The position numbers and the translations under genes were made by a program. DNA of 64,000 nucleotides from Fibrisoma montanum (GTDB taxonomy: Bacteria; Bacteroidota; Bacteroidia; Cytophagales; Spirosomataceae), in NCBI RefSeq assembly GCF_003583365.1, contig NZ_QXED01000003.1, forward strand, positions 186,001-250,000. The letters run 5' to 3'. Below, one piece after another: positions 10,143 through 19,877 of the stretch (the first letter of the stretch is position 1; every line of letters starts with the position of its first letter). Below the pieces are notes generated by a model. The model searched no databases and was not told where the DNA came from. It saw only the letters and a program-made list of their open reading frames with translations.

Positions 10143-11711
10143 ATGAGAAACGTTGTTCTAGTCGTTATTACTTTTTTTTCAATAGCCGCGCAGGCCTTCG
10201 CGCAATCATCTCCTGGCCCTGGGGTTACCTACACAAATCCGGTTATCGCGGGCGATTTTGCTGATCCATCCGTCGTTCGGGTTGGCGACAGCTATGTTGC
10301 CGTTGGTACGTCCTCGGAGTGGGGACCAGCTTATCCCATATATACCTCAAAAGACCTGGTGAACTGGACGTATGTTGGTCCGGTGTTTAACGAATTGCCT
10401 CCGTGGACGATGGGCAGCTACTGGGCACCGGAGCTTTTCTATCGGAATGGTACGTACTACGTGTACTATACGGCCCGGCGAAAAACCGACCAGCGTTCGT
10501 TTATCGGGGTGGCTACGAGCCGCGACCTGACGAAGGGGTTTACCGACCACGGCTTGTTACTGGAATGGACAAGCGAAGCGATTGATCCCTTTATCGTTGA
10601 GGAAGCCGGCCAACTCTTTATTACCTGGAAAGCGTACGGGCTGGATAAAGGCCGGGCTATTGAGATCCTGGGCGCTGAACTATCGGCTGATGGGCTCAAG
10701 GTTACGGGACAGGCGTTTTCACTCATACAGGCTGAGCAGGCCAATTGGGAAAAGGGGGGAGTTGAGGGGCAGGCAATTGTCAAACGAGGTCGCTACTATT
10801 ACATGCTCTATTCGGGCAACGCCTGCTGTGGAGCCCAGTGTAACTACCAGGTAGGTGTGGCTCGTGCCGAAAAACTGCAGGGCCCCTGGGAGAAATATGC
10901 CAATAACCCGATGCTGGTCGGTGATAAAAACTGGAAATGCCCGGGTCACGGAACCGTAGTGGTTACGCCCGATCAGCGTTACTTCTATTTACACCATGCC
11001 TACAACGGCGACGATTTTACGTTTACCGGTCGTCAGGGTGTGCTGAGTGAGCTGATTTGGGATGATAAAAGCCAATGGCCCGCTTTCCGGTATGGGCACT
11101 CAACGCCCATTCGGGCTGAGTCACCGCTTCAGGCAGCGCAGCAACGGAAGATAAACCTGTCCGCTGATTTTAGCCAGGCGGTCAACCCGGTGCCCTGGGT
11201 CTGGGATGTGAGTCGTCCCAAGCCAGCGTACAGGGTTCAGCAGGGGCAACTGCAACTGGTCAATGAGGGATCAGATCAGGCGGGTACGTTCCTGGGAGTG
11301 GTCGTCAAAAAAGGGACCTATACCCTGTCGGCCGCCATCGAACCCAAGGGGGACCTGCTTCAAAGCTTGTGTTTATACGGTGATGCGCAAAATCAGCTGG
11401 GCATCGGGATTCGGCCGGGCGGGGTTGAACTCTGGCAGATCAAAGGGGGAACGCGTCAGGTGCTGAAAACGCAGCCGGTAGCGAACAATAGTCCTTCGGT
11501 TACCCTACAAATACGGTGTCAGGGCGGCCGGGATTACGAGTTCGGGTGGCGCACCCGGGAAGGTACGTATGTCCCGCTGACGGATGCTCCGCTGGATGGC
11601 TCTTTTCTGCCCCGCTGGGACCGGGCTCCCCGGATCGGAATTGGTCTGAGCGGTAAAGACCAGGGGAGTAGTCGGATTCGTACCCTGACTCTTCGCTACG
11701 ACGAGTCCTGA
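10143..11711 (+). CDS. Glycoside hydrolase family 43 (arabinosidase/xylosidase-like), secreted
   Basis: About 522 residues from the ATG at 10143, which opens a good signal peptide (MRNVVLVVITFFSIAAQAFA). An earlier in-frame start at 10005 would place 46 non-family residues in front of it. The GH43 five-bladed propeller follows: catalytic base Asp41 in FADPSVV, the pKa-modulating Asp in AIDPFIV and the acid Glu in GVEGQAI. The C-terminal part (about residue 330 on) is a beta-sandwich of the kind that often follows GH43 domains and can bind xylan or arabinan chains. The enzyme likely releases arabinose or xylose from side chains in the periplasm or outside the cell. Exact bond specificity cannot be given. 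Confidence 0.88.
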   Translation: MRNVVLVVITFFSIAAQAFAQSSPGPGVTYTNPVIAGDFADPSVVRVGDSYVAVGTSSEWGPAYPIYTSKDLVNWTYVGPVFNELPPWTMGSYWAPELFYRNGTYYVYYTARRKTDQRSFIGVATSRDLTKGFTDHGLLLEWTSEAIDPFIVEEAGQLFITWKAYGLDKGRAIEILGAELSADGLKVTGQAFSLIQAEQANWEKGGVEGQAIVKRGRYYYMLYSGNACCGAQCNYQVGVARAEKLQGPWEKYANNPMLVGDKNWKCPGHGTVVVTPDQRYFYLHHAYNGDDFTFTGRQGVLSELIWDDKSQWPAFRYGHSTPIRAESPLQAAQQRKINLSADFSQAVNPVPWVWDVSRPKPAYRVQQGQLQLVNEGSDQAGTFLGVVVKKGTYTLSAAIEPKGDLLQSLCLYGDAQNQLGIGIRPGGVELWQIKGGTRQVLKTQPVANNSPSVTLQIRCQGGRDYEFGWRTREGTYVPLTDAPLDGSFLPRWDRAPRIGIGLSGKDQGSSRIRTLTLRYDES

Positions 11712-12031
11712 GTGGGGTGGTAAGTCCTGTTGTCTTAGCTCAGAGCACCATAGGTACACGTATCGATTCTGGTTTCAGAACGTACCCGACTACATTGATG
11801 CCTGTAACCCAGTGACGGTACATTAGCAAGCGTAGGTTACAACGTAATCCCCAACCCGTTACCGCTTTACGTGCTTTAGAATAAGCATGCAGCTAGTGTA
11901 CAGCTCTGCAATGTGAGTACATCAGGACACCCACCAATACAGAAAAGCCGTCCTGGAGGGGCGGCTTTTCTGTGTCAGTAAGTGATTTTCAGCACGCTTT
12001 AGAGCGTGATACAGCAAATAGTATTGATCTG
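11712..12031. other. Convergent intergenic region with a terminator
   Basis: 320 bp between the plus-strand GH43 gene and the minus-strand dienelactone hydrolase. Apart from the hairpin at 11941-11971 I see nothing coding or regulatory. Confidence 0.5.
11941..11971. terminator. Hairpin terminator between convergent genes
   Basis: Arms AGAAAAGCCG and CGGCTTTTCT are perfectly complementary around an 11-nt loop. The A-run and T-run flanks allow termination in both directions. Confidence 0.7.
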
Positions 12032-12919
12032 TTACGAAAGATTCGCTTTGAAAAAATCGACGGTACGGTTCCAGGCCAGTTCGGCGGCTGCTTTGTCATA
12101 CCGCGGGGTGGTGTCATTATGAAAACCGTGGTTGGCGTTCGGATACATGTGAGCCGTGTACGCCTTGTTGTTGGCTTTTAGTGCCGCTTCATAGGCCGGC
12201 CAGCCTTCGTTCACGCGTGTGTCGAGGGCTGCGTAGTGCAACAGCAGGGGGGCTTTGATGCTGGCTACGTCCTGGGCCGCCGGCTGGCCGCCATAAAATG
12301 GAACCGAGGCCGCCAGATTCGGGATGCGGACCGCCATCATGTTGGCAATCCACCCACCAAAACAAAAACCGACGACCCCAATTTTGCCGTTGCAGTCTTT
12401 GTTGCCTTTCAGGTAGTCGAAAGCCGCTATGAAGTCCTCCAGCATCTCGTCGCGGTTGCGTTTGCTTTGCAGTTCACGACCGGCGTCGTCGGTGCCGGGA
12501 TAACCACCCAGGGGCGTCAGGGCATCCGGCGCAATGGAGATAAACCCGGCCAGAGCCGCCCGTCGGCCTACATCCTCAATGTGCGGATTCAGGCCCCGGT
12601 TCTCATGCACGACAATGATCCCGCCCAACGGTTTCTGGGTATTGACCGGCTTCGACAGCAGGGCCTTGATCGAGCCGCCCCCTTTGGGCGATGGGTACGT
12701 AACGTAGTCTGATTTCAGACGAGGATCATCGGCTTTGACCTGAATCTGCCCCTTGTAATCGGGCATGAGAAAACTCATCAGGGAAGCCACTGTAATGCCG
12801 CCCACGGCGTAGGCCGACAGCTTTTGGGTGAAGTCACGCCGGTCGATGCGGTTGTGGGCGTAGTCATCATAGAGGTCAAACACTTCCTGCTTGAGGTCCT
12901 CTTTCTTGATTTGAGACAT
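12032..12919 (-). CDS. Dienelactone hydrolase family protein
   Basis: A 295-residue alpha/beta hydrolase. The family triad is visible: Cys186 in the nucleophile elbow GFCFGG, Asp233 in ALDTRVN and His264 in NANHGF. A cysteine nucleophile is the mark of dienelactone hydrolases, which open lactone or ester bonds in aromatic-compound breakdown; many homologues have unknown substrates. The first 60 residues are an extension with a hydrophobic stretch at about 37-52 after RIDRRDFTQKL, resembling a twin-arginine-like or membrane anchor segment seen in Bacteroidota homologues. It is followed on the same strand by nothing close; the upstream neighbour, a carboxylesterase, ends at 13033 and may be co-transcribed (113 bp gap). 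Confidence 0.87.
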   Translation of the reverse strand: MSQIKKEDLKQEVFDLYDDYAHNRIDRRDFTQKLSAYAVGGITVASLMSFLMPDYKGQIQVKADDPRLKSDYVTYPSPKGGGSIKALLSKPVNTQKPLGGIIVVHENRGLNPHIEDVGRRAALAGFISIAPDALTPLGGYPGTDDAGRELQSKRNRDEMLEDFIAAFDYLKGNKDCNGKIGVVGFCFGGWIANMMAVRIPNLAASVPFYGGQPAAQDVASIKAPLLLHYAALDTRVNEGWPAYEAALKANNKAYTAHMYPNANHGFHNDTTPRYDKAAAELAWNRTVDFFKANLS

Positions 12920-13032
12920 GGTCGTCTGCGGTACGTATTGGGTTGGATCGAATGAGTTATGGATGCTACTCTCAACGAAAAGCCCCGGTTGTTTTCCGGG
13001 ATAATCAAATCAAACAAAGCCTGATTCGGCGA

Positions 13033-14685
13033 TTAAGCCAGGGCCTTCCGGGCTTCACGATCAGGGTCGTTCATCAGCACCGGGGTGTCGTCCAGTACCA
13101 TCGTTTCGCCGTTCTGGCTGGAATAGGGTTTCCAGGTGGGCAAACCACCGCCGTTCGGATTGCCCGTTCGGGCGAAGTTGATAAACGAGCGGGCCATCTT
13201 TTCCGACAGCGCCCGGGGGCGTTTGCCACCGCCCGTGTGGGTCAGCATCAGATCGGTGTTGTAAAACCAGAAACAAATGTCGTCGCAGTGGAAAGCCCGC
13301 ATCCGGCCATCGAACAGGGGCGGCTGCCAGCCGAACCACGCTACGTACACGGGGGCTTTCTGCTGCGCGGCTTTGGCGTCGGCGGCTGCCACGGCGTTCT
13401 TGCGGTTCGAAACGACCAGCGACCAGATCTCGATCGGGCGGGCCTTCGGGAACGCTTTTGCGTAGGCATCCACGATGTCGCCGGCTTTATCCCCAAAACG
13501 AGGCTTCACTTTCTCTTTGACTTCGGCCAGCGAAATGGTTTCCAGAGCCGCATCCGTCCGGCTGGGGCTTTGTTCGTGGAAGGTAGAGCAGATCAGCAGC
13601 GGTATGTTGGCCGAGAAATGGCTTGGATCGCTGAAAAAGGGGCCATCGGCCAGCGTAGCGCCATCGCCCACGGGCGAGAACCCTCCGCGCTGGATGTTCA
13701 TCCGTTTGGCTTCGTCGGCCATTTTCTCAGCGGCCCGATTAGCAATGTCGATGTACTGCCGCCACGGAATCTGCTGAAGTTTGTCGATCTCGCCGGGCTT
13801 CAGGCCGGCTTCTTCCATGACCTTCATTCCCAGTTTTTCGGCGTACTCCCTGTTGGATCCGGCCAGCGAACTGCCGCTCAGGGCCACCGCTTTGTGGAAC
13901 AGGCCTTTTGCCGAGGGCATGTTCATCAGAGTCGTTACTTTGGCCCCGCCACCCGACTGACCGATGATGGTTACGTTGTTGGGGTCGCCACCAAAATTGG
14001 CAATGTTGTTCTTCACCCATTCGAGAGCCGCTACCATGTCCAGATTCCCGACGTTACCCGATGCCGGATGCCCACCGGCGGCTTTCAGGTGCGTGTACCC
14101 CAGCGGGCCGAGCCGGTGATTGAGCGAGCAGAACACCACGTTACCCAGCCGGGTCAGGTTTTCGCCGTGGTAGCCGTCCTGCTCAATGCCGTTGCCGTTG
14201 GTGAAACCTCCTCCGTGCAGCCAGACGACAACGGGGCGTTTCTGGGTATCCAGCGCCGGTGTCCAGACGTTCAGTTTCAGGCAGTCCTCCGACACATCGT
14301 CGTAGTTCCAGTGATCGACAAATGCAGCATACGGATTGGCGTACCGTTTTTCCATGATCTGCGGAGCGGAGTTGCCCCACCAGAGCGCAGGCCGGACATC
14401 GGTCCAGGGCGCTGGTTTCTGCGGGGGCATGAACCGGTTCTTGCCCGACGTATCAGCTCCGTAGGGAATGCCCAGAAACTGATGAATACCCCGAAGAATA
14501 AACCCCCGGACTTTACCGTATTCGGTGTTGGCAATGGCAATGGTATCGCCCACGAACAGGATTTGCTCGTCGGCGGCTGCCTTGGCCACTTTAGGCGGTT
14601 GCAGGGCGGAGGCTTCGGGGGCTACGCCCAGGCCGGCCACGCCAACCCCCAGCGATTGTAAGAAATTTCGTCTCGTCGGTTTCAT
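13033..14685 (-). CDS. Type B carboxylesterase (para-nitrobenzyl esterase-like), Tat-exported
   Basis: About 550 residues from the ATG at 14685 (complement CAT 14683-14685), chosen because it opens a twin-arginine signal, TRRNFLQSLGVGVAGLG. A longer frame reaches 14805, but the extra 40 residues precede this signal and lack family features. Family motifs: oxyanion-hole WLHGGGF, the nucleophile elbow GQSGGG, and EDCLKLNVW, which is the classic type B carboxylesterase signature 2. The protein hydrolyses carboxylic esters, probably in the periplasm; the substrate is unknown. It lies immediately upstream of the dienelactone hydrolase on the same strand, so the two may act on related esters or lactones. 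Confidence 0.88.
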   Translation of the reverse strand: MKPTRRNFLQSLGVGVAGLGVAPEASALQPPKVAKAAADEQILFVGDTIAIANTEYGKVRGFILRGIHQFLGIPYGADTSGKNRFMPPQKPAPWTDVRPALWWGNSAPQIMEKRYANPYAAFVDHWNYDDVSEDCLKLNVWTPALDTQKRPVVVWLHGGGFTNGNGIEQDGYHGENLTRLGNVVFCSLNHRLGPLGYTHLKAAGGHPASGNVGNLDMVAALEWVKNNIANFGGDPNNVTIIGQSGGGAKVTTLMNMPSAKGLFHKAVALSGSSLAGSNREYAEKLGMKVMEEAGLKPGEIDKLQQIPWRQYIDIANRAAEKMADEAKRMNIQRGGFSPVGDGATLADGPFFSDPSHFSANIPLLICSTFHEQSPSRTDAALETISLAEVKEKVKPRFGDKAGDIVDAYAKAFPKARPIEIWSLVVSNRKNAVAAADAKAAQQKAPVYVAWFGWQPPLFDGRMRAFHCDDICFWFYNTDLMLTHTGGGKRPRALSEKMARSFINFARTGNPNGGGLPTWKPYSSQNGETMVLDDTPVLMNDPDREARKALA

Positions 14686-14850
14686 CGGACTACTATGGTT
14701 AAGGTTGACAAGAAGCGCTACCTTCCTCTGACGCAGTTTAAGGTATGCGTATGTTGATAAAGCTATATCTCCCCCGTTTTTACTACTGCAGATTAATAGG
14801 GCCACTTTTCTAATCAGCTAAATAAATATTTGAAAGTGAACGGGTTATAT

Positions 14851-14890
14851 TGAGCTTGCAAGCTTAATGTTTGAATTGTTTCCAATTGGA
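14851..14890. promoter_or_regulatory. Two palindromes upstream of the AT-rich operon (operator candidates)
   Basis: 14851-14868 is a near-perfect palindrome centred on AGCTTGCAAGCT (12 bp perfect), and 14881-14890 is the perfect palindrome TCCAATTGGA. Both lie 40-80 bp before the first gene of the DUF4132 operon, where a regulator would bind. Confidence 0.35.
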
Positions 14891-14930
14891 GTAAATTTTT
14901 TATAAAGCTGACAAGACATCGGTTTGGTAG

Positions 14931-15473
14931 ATGCGATTTGACGAGCTAACATTAACCTTGTTAGGACAATCAAAAGAACCAATGTATGTTTACTGCTTCT
15001 GCTTTATACGTAAAAAGATCATTTGCCAGCAAAGAATGGTTATTCTGAAAACGCCCTCAACGCTTCTAGCAAAAAAGCGTTACGTAACTGCACTCAGGCA
15101 GTATCAATTTCATTCGTGCTTTGAATTGATAATTGCACTTTTTGCCCATTATACAAAGGGGAACAGCAATTGGGATGCTCTTCAACTGCTACTTGAGCAA
15201 ACAGAGTTTACCAATTTTTCAAATCTCGATGATAAACAAATGGTAGAACTACGCCAAACTGCACTTCATGTTTACAACGAATGGAGATATAACATGGACG
15301 TTGAACGCTTGAGCTATCTACTTGCTGGTGCCATAAATTGTGGAAAAGTTATACTGATCATCGATGGAATGAAAGTAAACGATATACAGCAGCCTGTTAA
15401 TTTAACAGATCAATCAGTAATTGCCTTTTTTGATGTAGACCACCTTAAAACTATATCTTTTTTTTCTTACTAA
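14931..15473 (+). CDS. Uncharacterised protein, first gene of the DUF4132 operon
   Basis: A 180-residue protein I do not recognise. The frame is much more AT-rich than the flanking core genes. Hydrophobic and aromatic runs are scattered, no signal peptide is evident, and the C-terminal part (about 120-180) alternates hydrophobic stretches (VILIIDGMKVND, SVIAFFDVDHL) in a way that suggests an alpha/beta fold. The stop at 15473 is 2 bp before the ATG of the DUF4132 gene, so the two are almost certainly translated from one message. The start could be the ATG at 14931 or Met36 at 15036, since the first 35 residues are cysteine-rich and atypical. A role as partner or regulator of the DUF4132 protein is inference from linkage only. 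Confidence 0.65.
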   Translation: MRFDELTLTLLGQSKEPMYVYCFCFIRKKIICQQRMVILKTPSTLLAKKRYVTALRQYQFHSCFELIIALFAHYTKGNSNWDALQLLLEQTEFTNFSNLDDKQMVELRQTALHVYNEWRYNMDVERLSYLLAGAINCGKVILIIDGMKVNDIQQPVNLTDQSVIAFFDVDHLKTISFFSY

Positions 15474-15475
15474 GT

Positions 15476-18400
15476 ATGGAAACCTTGAAACAAGTATTTG
15501 CTAACCTTAACTCATCTGATAAAGATATATTCACTGGAGAATTTTCTGATCTCATTTTAGATTGGTTTACGAATTCAAAGTTATCTATTGTAACTTTTGA
15601 GCAGAAGTTCTATGAGCCACTATTCAATTCGTGGAAACAAGAATCTTATTTAGGACAAAGAATTGCCAGTTCAAGTTCACTGCAGGCAGCTTATCATCAA
15701 TTAGCAGCTATTTTATATCTAACTTACCAAACTAAAAATCAGGTTTTTTTTGACCAGCTATTTAAGCAGCTATTTACGGAGAAATCCTACTCTGAGGAAA
15801 GGTCATTGATTTATGAATCAATACGGTCGTGTACATCGTTAGTAAGAGGGCTGCCTAATAATTCTTCCTTGCGTTCTTCTGTTGAACTAAGCCGGATGTT
15901 GCTTCGTGCTTATCATGCTCTTTGTATTAGAAAAGACCAAAATATTAGTACTCCGTACAATATCGCTTCATCGTTTGTTTATGAAAAGAGAGAACTAACA
16001 CCGTTAGATATAAATGATTATCTTATTTTTTTAGAAAATGTCAGAGCTCATGGAACTCCTTATATATTTTTAAGAATTGGGTCCGAATTACTTACACACG
16101 AACATATTCATCTTAAATCTTGTGTCAAATTCTATAATCAAACTCATCAACCGACACTGAGCACTGAAACTTGCATTCAACTGAGTAATTTTCTAACTTT
16201 TAAACAATTACCAATTTTCCTGCGAACCGATTGGAAACAACGTAAAAAGTTAAAAGCTAATAATATAGAAAACTTTGAAACATTTCTTACCTATAGTAGG
16301 CAGAATTGGGAAGAGATGTTAATTGCAATTAGTTATTTTTTGAATTATGAATATCTGCACGATGAAGTTAAAGGTATATGGGCAAGTGCTTTAAGTGAAC
16401 TGTTACGGGGAGTTCAACCACGTCGAGAATGGATGCTATCATTTCTTAGAGCTACACATAAGGTTGATAGCTTTATCATGCAGCATTTAGTGATTCCCTT
16501 ATTTACAAATATAGCCGATAAGCTGGAGTATACCGACGATTTAGTGTATGAGTTTGAACAGATGCTATTTCAGCCAAAATATTATGGGGAGATCATTTGT
16601 AGGCCTGAGGGTATACAAATTTTACGCCAACTAGCCACCCGTATTGACAATATTGATCTGAAGGCTTTGTTTCTAAATCGATTGAATCCATGCCGCATCC
16701 ACAGCCAGTCTGATACGTTAATATGGTATGAACTCGAGAGAGATAATAATGATAAGAAACACAGTTATTTCCGTAATTTATTAAATGATCTTAGTTTAAT
16801 AATACCGGCAGCTTTAACAAATGTAAAACGCCCTAATATTTATAATGAAGATGGGGGAACGCTCTTTCATATGAACGTAAATGGGGAAGACGTTCAGATT
16901 GACTTCCCGGTGCAGGATATTAATCAGGTATTAAGAAAACAACAGACCGGCTACCGGCTGATTATTATTCCGATTCGTCAGTTAACACTACGTACGCAAT
17001 ACACTGACGGGAAAACCTACACAATTGGCTCACTGGCTTTCATGGCAGAGTCGGAGTATCAATATTTTGTAAATACCTATCTGGCAGTACGGTTTCCAAA
17101 TTTGCTTTCATTAGACCTATATGCTCTACTTAATTTTGACAATCAAAATAAAATTCCGTTTCATCAACTTAAAGAGCAGGTTTTGCAACGGGTAGAACCA
17201 ACTAACTCTAATCGGTTCCTGAGTGATGTCAACTGGGGTTGGTTCAAGGAGCGCTACATAAATGGTCTAAATAGCAGGGAGAGTTGGTATAGAATTATGG
17301 ATTTCCTCATTAGCACTCCTGCTTCCAAATCTCCAACAATCAAATGGTTGACCGAAGCTAAACGCCATGTGACGCAATTCGGCGAGGAACGATTTTTCCA
17401 GGAGTTACGTGTTCTGATGACAGACTCGGGCAAGGAGGAATTTTGGTATCTGGACGTAAATCGAAACACAATCAAGGCATTTATCTGGCTATGTGTTCAT
17501 TACACCACCGAAAACTCGTTGCAGATTGTACGAATGATCGTCGAGGAGGCATACACTAAAATTAGCGGTATCGGCCCCCGTTGTACTTCCTTAGGAAATC
17601 TGGGTCTTGATAGCCTTGCCCGTTCTGGTAAACTAGCCGCGTTTGGAGTATTGTGTCTTATGAAGACAAAGTCACGGTATAACCGATTTACTGTTCAGAT
17701 AGAAAAAGCAATTGCTCTCTTTATTGCAAATTCAAACGTAGACGAAGAGTTGCTAAGCGATCAGTCAATTCCTGTTTATAGTTTTTCTGCTCAAAGCAGA
17801 AAAACTATTTTTTTGGAGGATTATCGCTTGGAGCTATCAGTTCGTGGTATGAAACTATACAAGGAGTGGTACGATCTGTCGGGAAAAAAATTAAAAACTA
17901 CTCCTAAACTTAAGCTTGACCTACGCGAAATTGATGCAGAAGTCAAACAGGTACATGGAGTACTCAGTGACATTCAAAAGCGATTACGGACATATTGGCT
18001 TAACGATCGTCGATGGAAAGGGGCTGATTGGAAAACGTATCTTTATTCTCATCCACTTGTTCGTCCGGTAATAACTCATATGATCTGGCGCAATCAGACA
18101 ACACAACAGGATTTTGTCATTGAAGACGCTGGGCTTTTCAGCCTAAGCGGAGAGCCGGTTGCACTACAGGATGATGACATAGTGTTATTGTGGCACCCTT
18201 TATTGAGTGACCGACAGACTATCCAGCAATGGCAACAACTCTTTTGGCAGCGTGAAATACTACAGCCTGAACGACAGGCCTTTCGTGAATTTTATCCTTT
18301 TTCAGAGACAGAAGCGAATTTGGTGAGCACAATGCGGTTTAGCGGCCATTTTCTACAGGTGAACAAATTAATGGCAATAGCTAATAATTTAGGTTGGACC

Positions 18401-19063
18401 TTTACTTATGTTCATGAAGGTGCAAGCTGGCCGCGTCGTTACGTTAAAGCACTAGATATAACGGCTCACCTAATTTGCGACTATGATCGAAATGACCTTT
18501 ATATTCCAACAAAAGAGCTTGTATTTACTAGAGGTAATACAGTTAAACTGGATGAATCAAGGTCTGCATGGAACCAAGTGCAAATTCGTGATTTACCACC
18601 AACAGCATTATCCGAATTATGCCGTGATATTGACTTATTTATTGCATCAACAAGCATTGCTGATGATTCAGTACTTTCTGGTAGCCGGTCAGATTTAGGA
18701 GCTTATCGGATTTCTTATCAATCTGGATTATTTTCAGAAAATGCATCAGGGAAAATTAGGCAGCAAATTCTGACTTGGCTTCTGCCGGAACTGGGTTTAC
18801 AGAATGTTAGTTTTCAGGGAAATTATTTATGCTTCAACGGGAAGTTAAATGCATACCGAATTAATTTGGGTAGCGGGTTTGCTCAAATAAAAGACAGCGG
18901 CAAGCACATAAATCTGTTACCGTCTCAGAATGCTAAACCCAGCAGTAAGATTCAGTTACCTATTGAAGATGATCCCACGTTGACAATTATTATAGCTAAA
19001 ACTTTATTCCTTTACAATGACTCATCAATCAAAGACGAATCTATCAAAAGCCAGTTAACTTAA
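15476..19063 (+). CDS. DUF4132 domain protein (MolR/YehI-like), large
   Basis: A 1195-residue protein close to the length of E. coli MolR/YehI. The N-terminal ~400 residues look all-helical. Family hallmarks lie in the C-terminal half: the segment around LGNLGLDSLARSGKLAAFGVL followed by IEKAIALFIANS (about 705-755); RPVITHMIW, then DDIVLLWHPLL and a W-rich linker to QPERQAFREFYPF (about 860-945); and a final beta-rich piece with HINLLPSQ and DPTLTIIIAKTLFLYND (about 1140-1185), which matches the conserved end of DUF4132 proteins. No WGR domain is seen. Homologues often travel with MoxR ATPase, VWA and SWIM genes, none of which is here. Biochemical function is unknown. AT-rich composition against GC-rich neighbours suggests horizontal transfer. 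Confidence 0.78.
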   Translation: METLKQVFANLNSSDKDIFTGEFSDLILDWFTNSKLSIVTFEQKFYEPLFNSWKQESYLGQRIASSSSLQAAYHQLAAILYLTYQTKNQVFFDQLFKQLFTEKSYSEERSLIYESIRSCTSLVRGLPNNSSLRSSVELSRMLLRAYHALCIRKDQNISTPYNIASSFVYEKRELTPLDINDYLIFLENVRAHGTPYIFLRIGSELLTHEHIHLKSCVKFYNQTHQPTLSTETCIQLSNFLTFKQLPIFLRTDWKQRKKLKANNIENFETFLTYSRQNWEEMLIAISYFLNYEYLHDEVKGIWASALSELLRGVQPRREWMLSFLRATHKVDSFIMQHLVIPLFTNIADKLEYTDDLVYEFEQMLFQPKYYGEIICRPEGIQILRQLATRIDNIDLKALFLNRLNPCRIHSQSDTLIWYELERDNNDKKHSYFRNLLNDLSLIIPAALTNVKRPNIYNEDGGTLFHMNVNGEDVQIDFPVQDINQVLRKQQTGYRLIIIPIRQLTLRTQYTDGKTYTIGSLAFMAESEYQYFVNTYLAVRFPNLLSLDLYALLNFDNQNKIPFHQLKEQVLQRVEPTNSNRFLSDVNWGWFKERYINGLNSRESWYRIMDFLISTPASKSPTIKWLTEAKRHVTQFGEERFFQELRVLMTDSGKEEFWYLDVNRNTIKAFIWLCVHYTTENSLQIVRMIVEEAYTKISGIGPRCTSLGNLGLDSLARSGKLAAFGVLCLMKTKSRYNRFTVQIEKAIALFIANSNVDEELLSDQSIPVYSFSAQSRKTIFLEDYRLELSVRGMKLYKEWYDLSGKKLKTTPKLKLDLREIDAEVKQVHGVLSDIQKRLRTYWLNDRRWKGADWKTYLYSHPLVRPVITHMIWRNQTTQQDFVIEDAGLFSLSGEPVALQDDDIVLLWHPLLSDRQTIQQWQQLFWQREILQPERQAFREFYPFSETEANLVSTMRFSGHFLQVNKLMAIANNLGWTFTYVHEGASWPRRYVKALDITAHLICDYDRNDLYIPTKELVFTRGNTVKLDESRSAWNQVQIRDLPPTALSELCRDIDLFIASTSIADDSVLSGSRSDLGAYRISYQSGLFSENASGKIRQQILTWLLPELGLQNVSFQGNYLCFNGKLNAYRINLGSGFAQIKDSGKHINLLPSQNAKPSSKIQLPIEDDPTLTIIIAKTLFLYNDSSIKDESIKSQLT

Positions 19064-19877
19064 AATATACTGCGGTAGCTAATGGGTTGGGGCGTCGCAA
19101 TTGTAAGAAAGTTGAGTTAAAAGAGTGGTACTAGGGGATCAAATATGCAACTCTTTAACTATCTTATATGATACTTGTGTTTTACAATTGCTACTCAATT
19201 GCGTCCGAAACTTTTACGAGCGAAAGTACTATATTTTTTTAAGAAACGGCTAAAGTAATTTGGGTGCTCGAAGTAGAGGACGCGACAATGTTGATTTTGT
19301 AGGTGAGGTACTTGCGGGCTTAGCTGACAAGGTGTTTCTCTGCACTAGTTGGGAGTCGGACTTGCCCACGATGAGTTTAGGTGCACTGGTGTAAAGGCCA
19401 TTTCGTCGGTAACTGGTCAGTGGTGAGTGTAGTTCTGCTGCTCTCATATCTGGTGCTGGATTTCCGTAAATACTGAGTATCGAGACTGGTGGAGATGCTT
19501 TGCCGCCAGAGCATAGTTCCAAAACCAAGCAGTAAGTGATGGGATGAGCTCTAGCTTTACTACATTGGCTATCAAGCTGGATGATATACAATATATACCG
19601 ACAAAGCCCGGGCGAAGCAACAGCGTTTCATCGAGATGTTCGCTTTGTACCCAACTAACAGCGTACACATTGACAGTAGTCGGTCTTAAATTGGAGGTAA
19701 TCTGAAGTGCACAAATACTGATTTGTAGCGGAGTACTGAGGCTTTTGATATAATAAGTGTTGTGTCTGGCGCAAGTTTTCCCAAATGTTCTTTAGGTGAA
19801 ATAACGATACGTAATTTGGTGTTCTGAATATATAGAGTTTATATTGTAGCCTTCCAACTATACGATTACGTTAGTCT
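19064..19877. other. Long AT-rich non-coding stretch after the DUF4132 operon
   Basis: 814 bp without an acceptable gene. On the minus strand two short overlapping frames (19250-19591 and 19444-19668) contain pieces such as YTSAPKLIV and TVNVYAVSW that faintly recall repeat units of large Cytophagales adhesins, so the stretch may be a decayed gene. The likeness is weak and interrupted by frame changes. Confidence 0.3.

Noticed and set aside
12943-14661. 572-codon plus-strand frame opposite the carboxylesterase
   Set aside because: The minus strand encodes a clear esterase with its catalytic motifs; the opposite frame has none.
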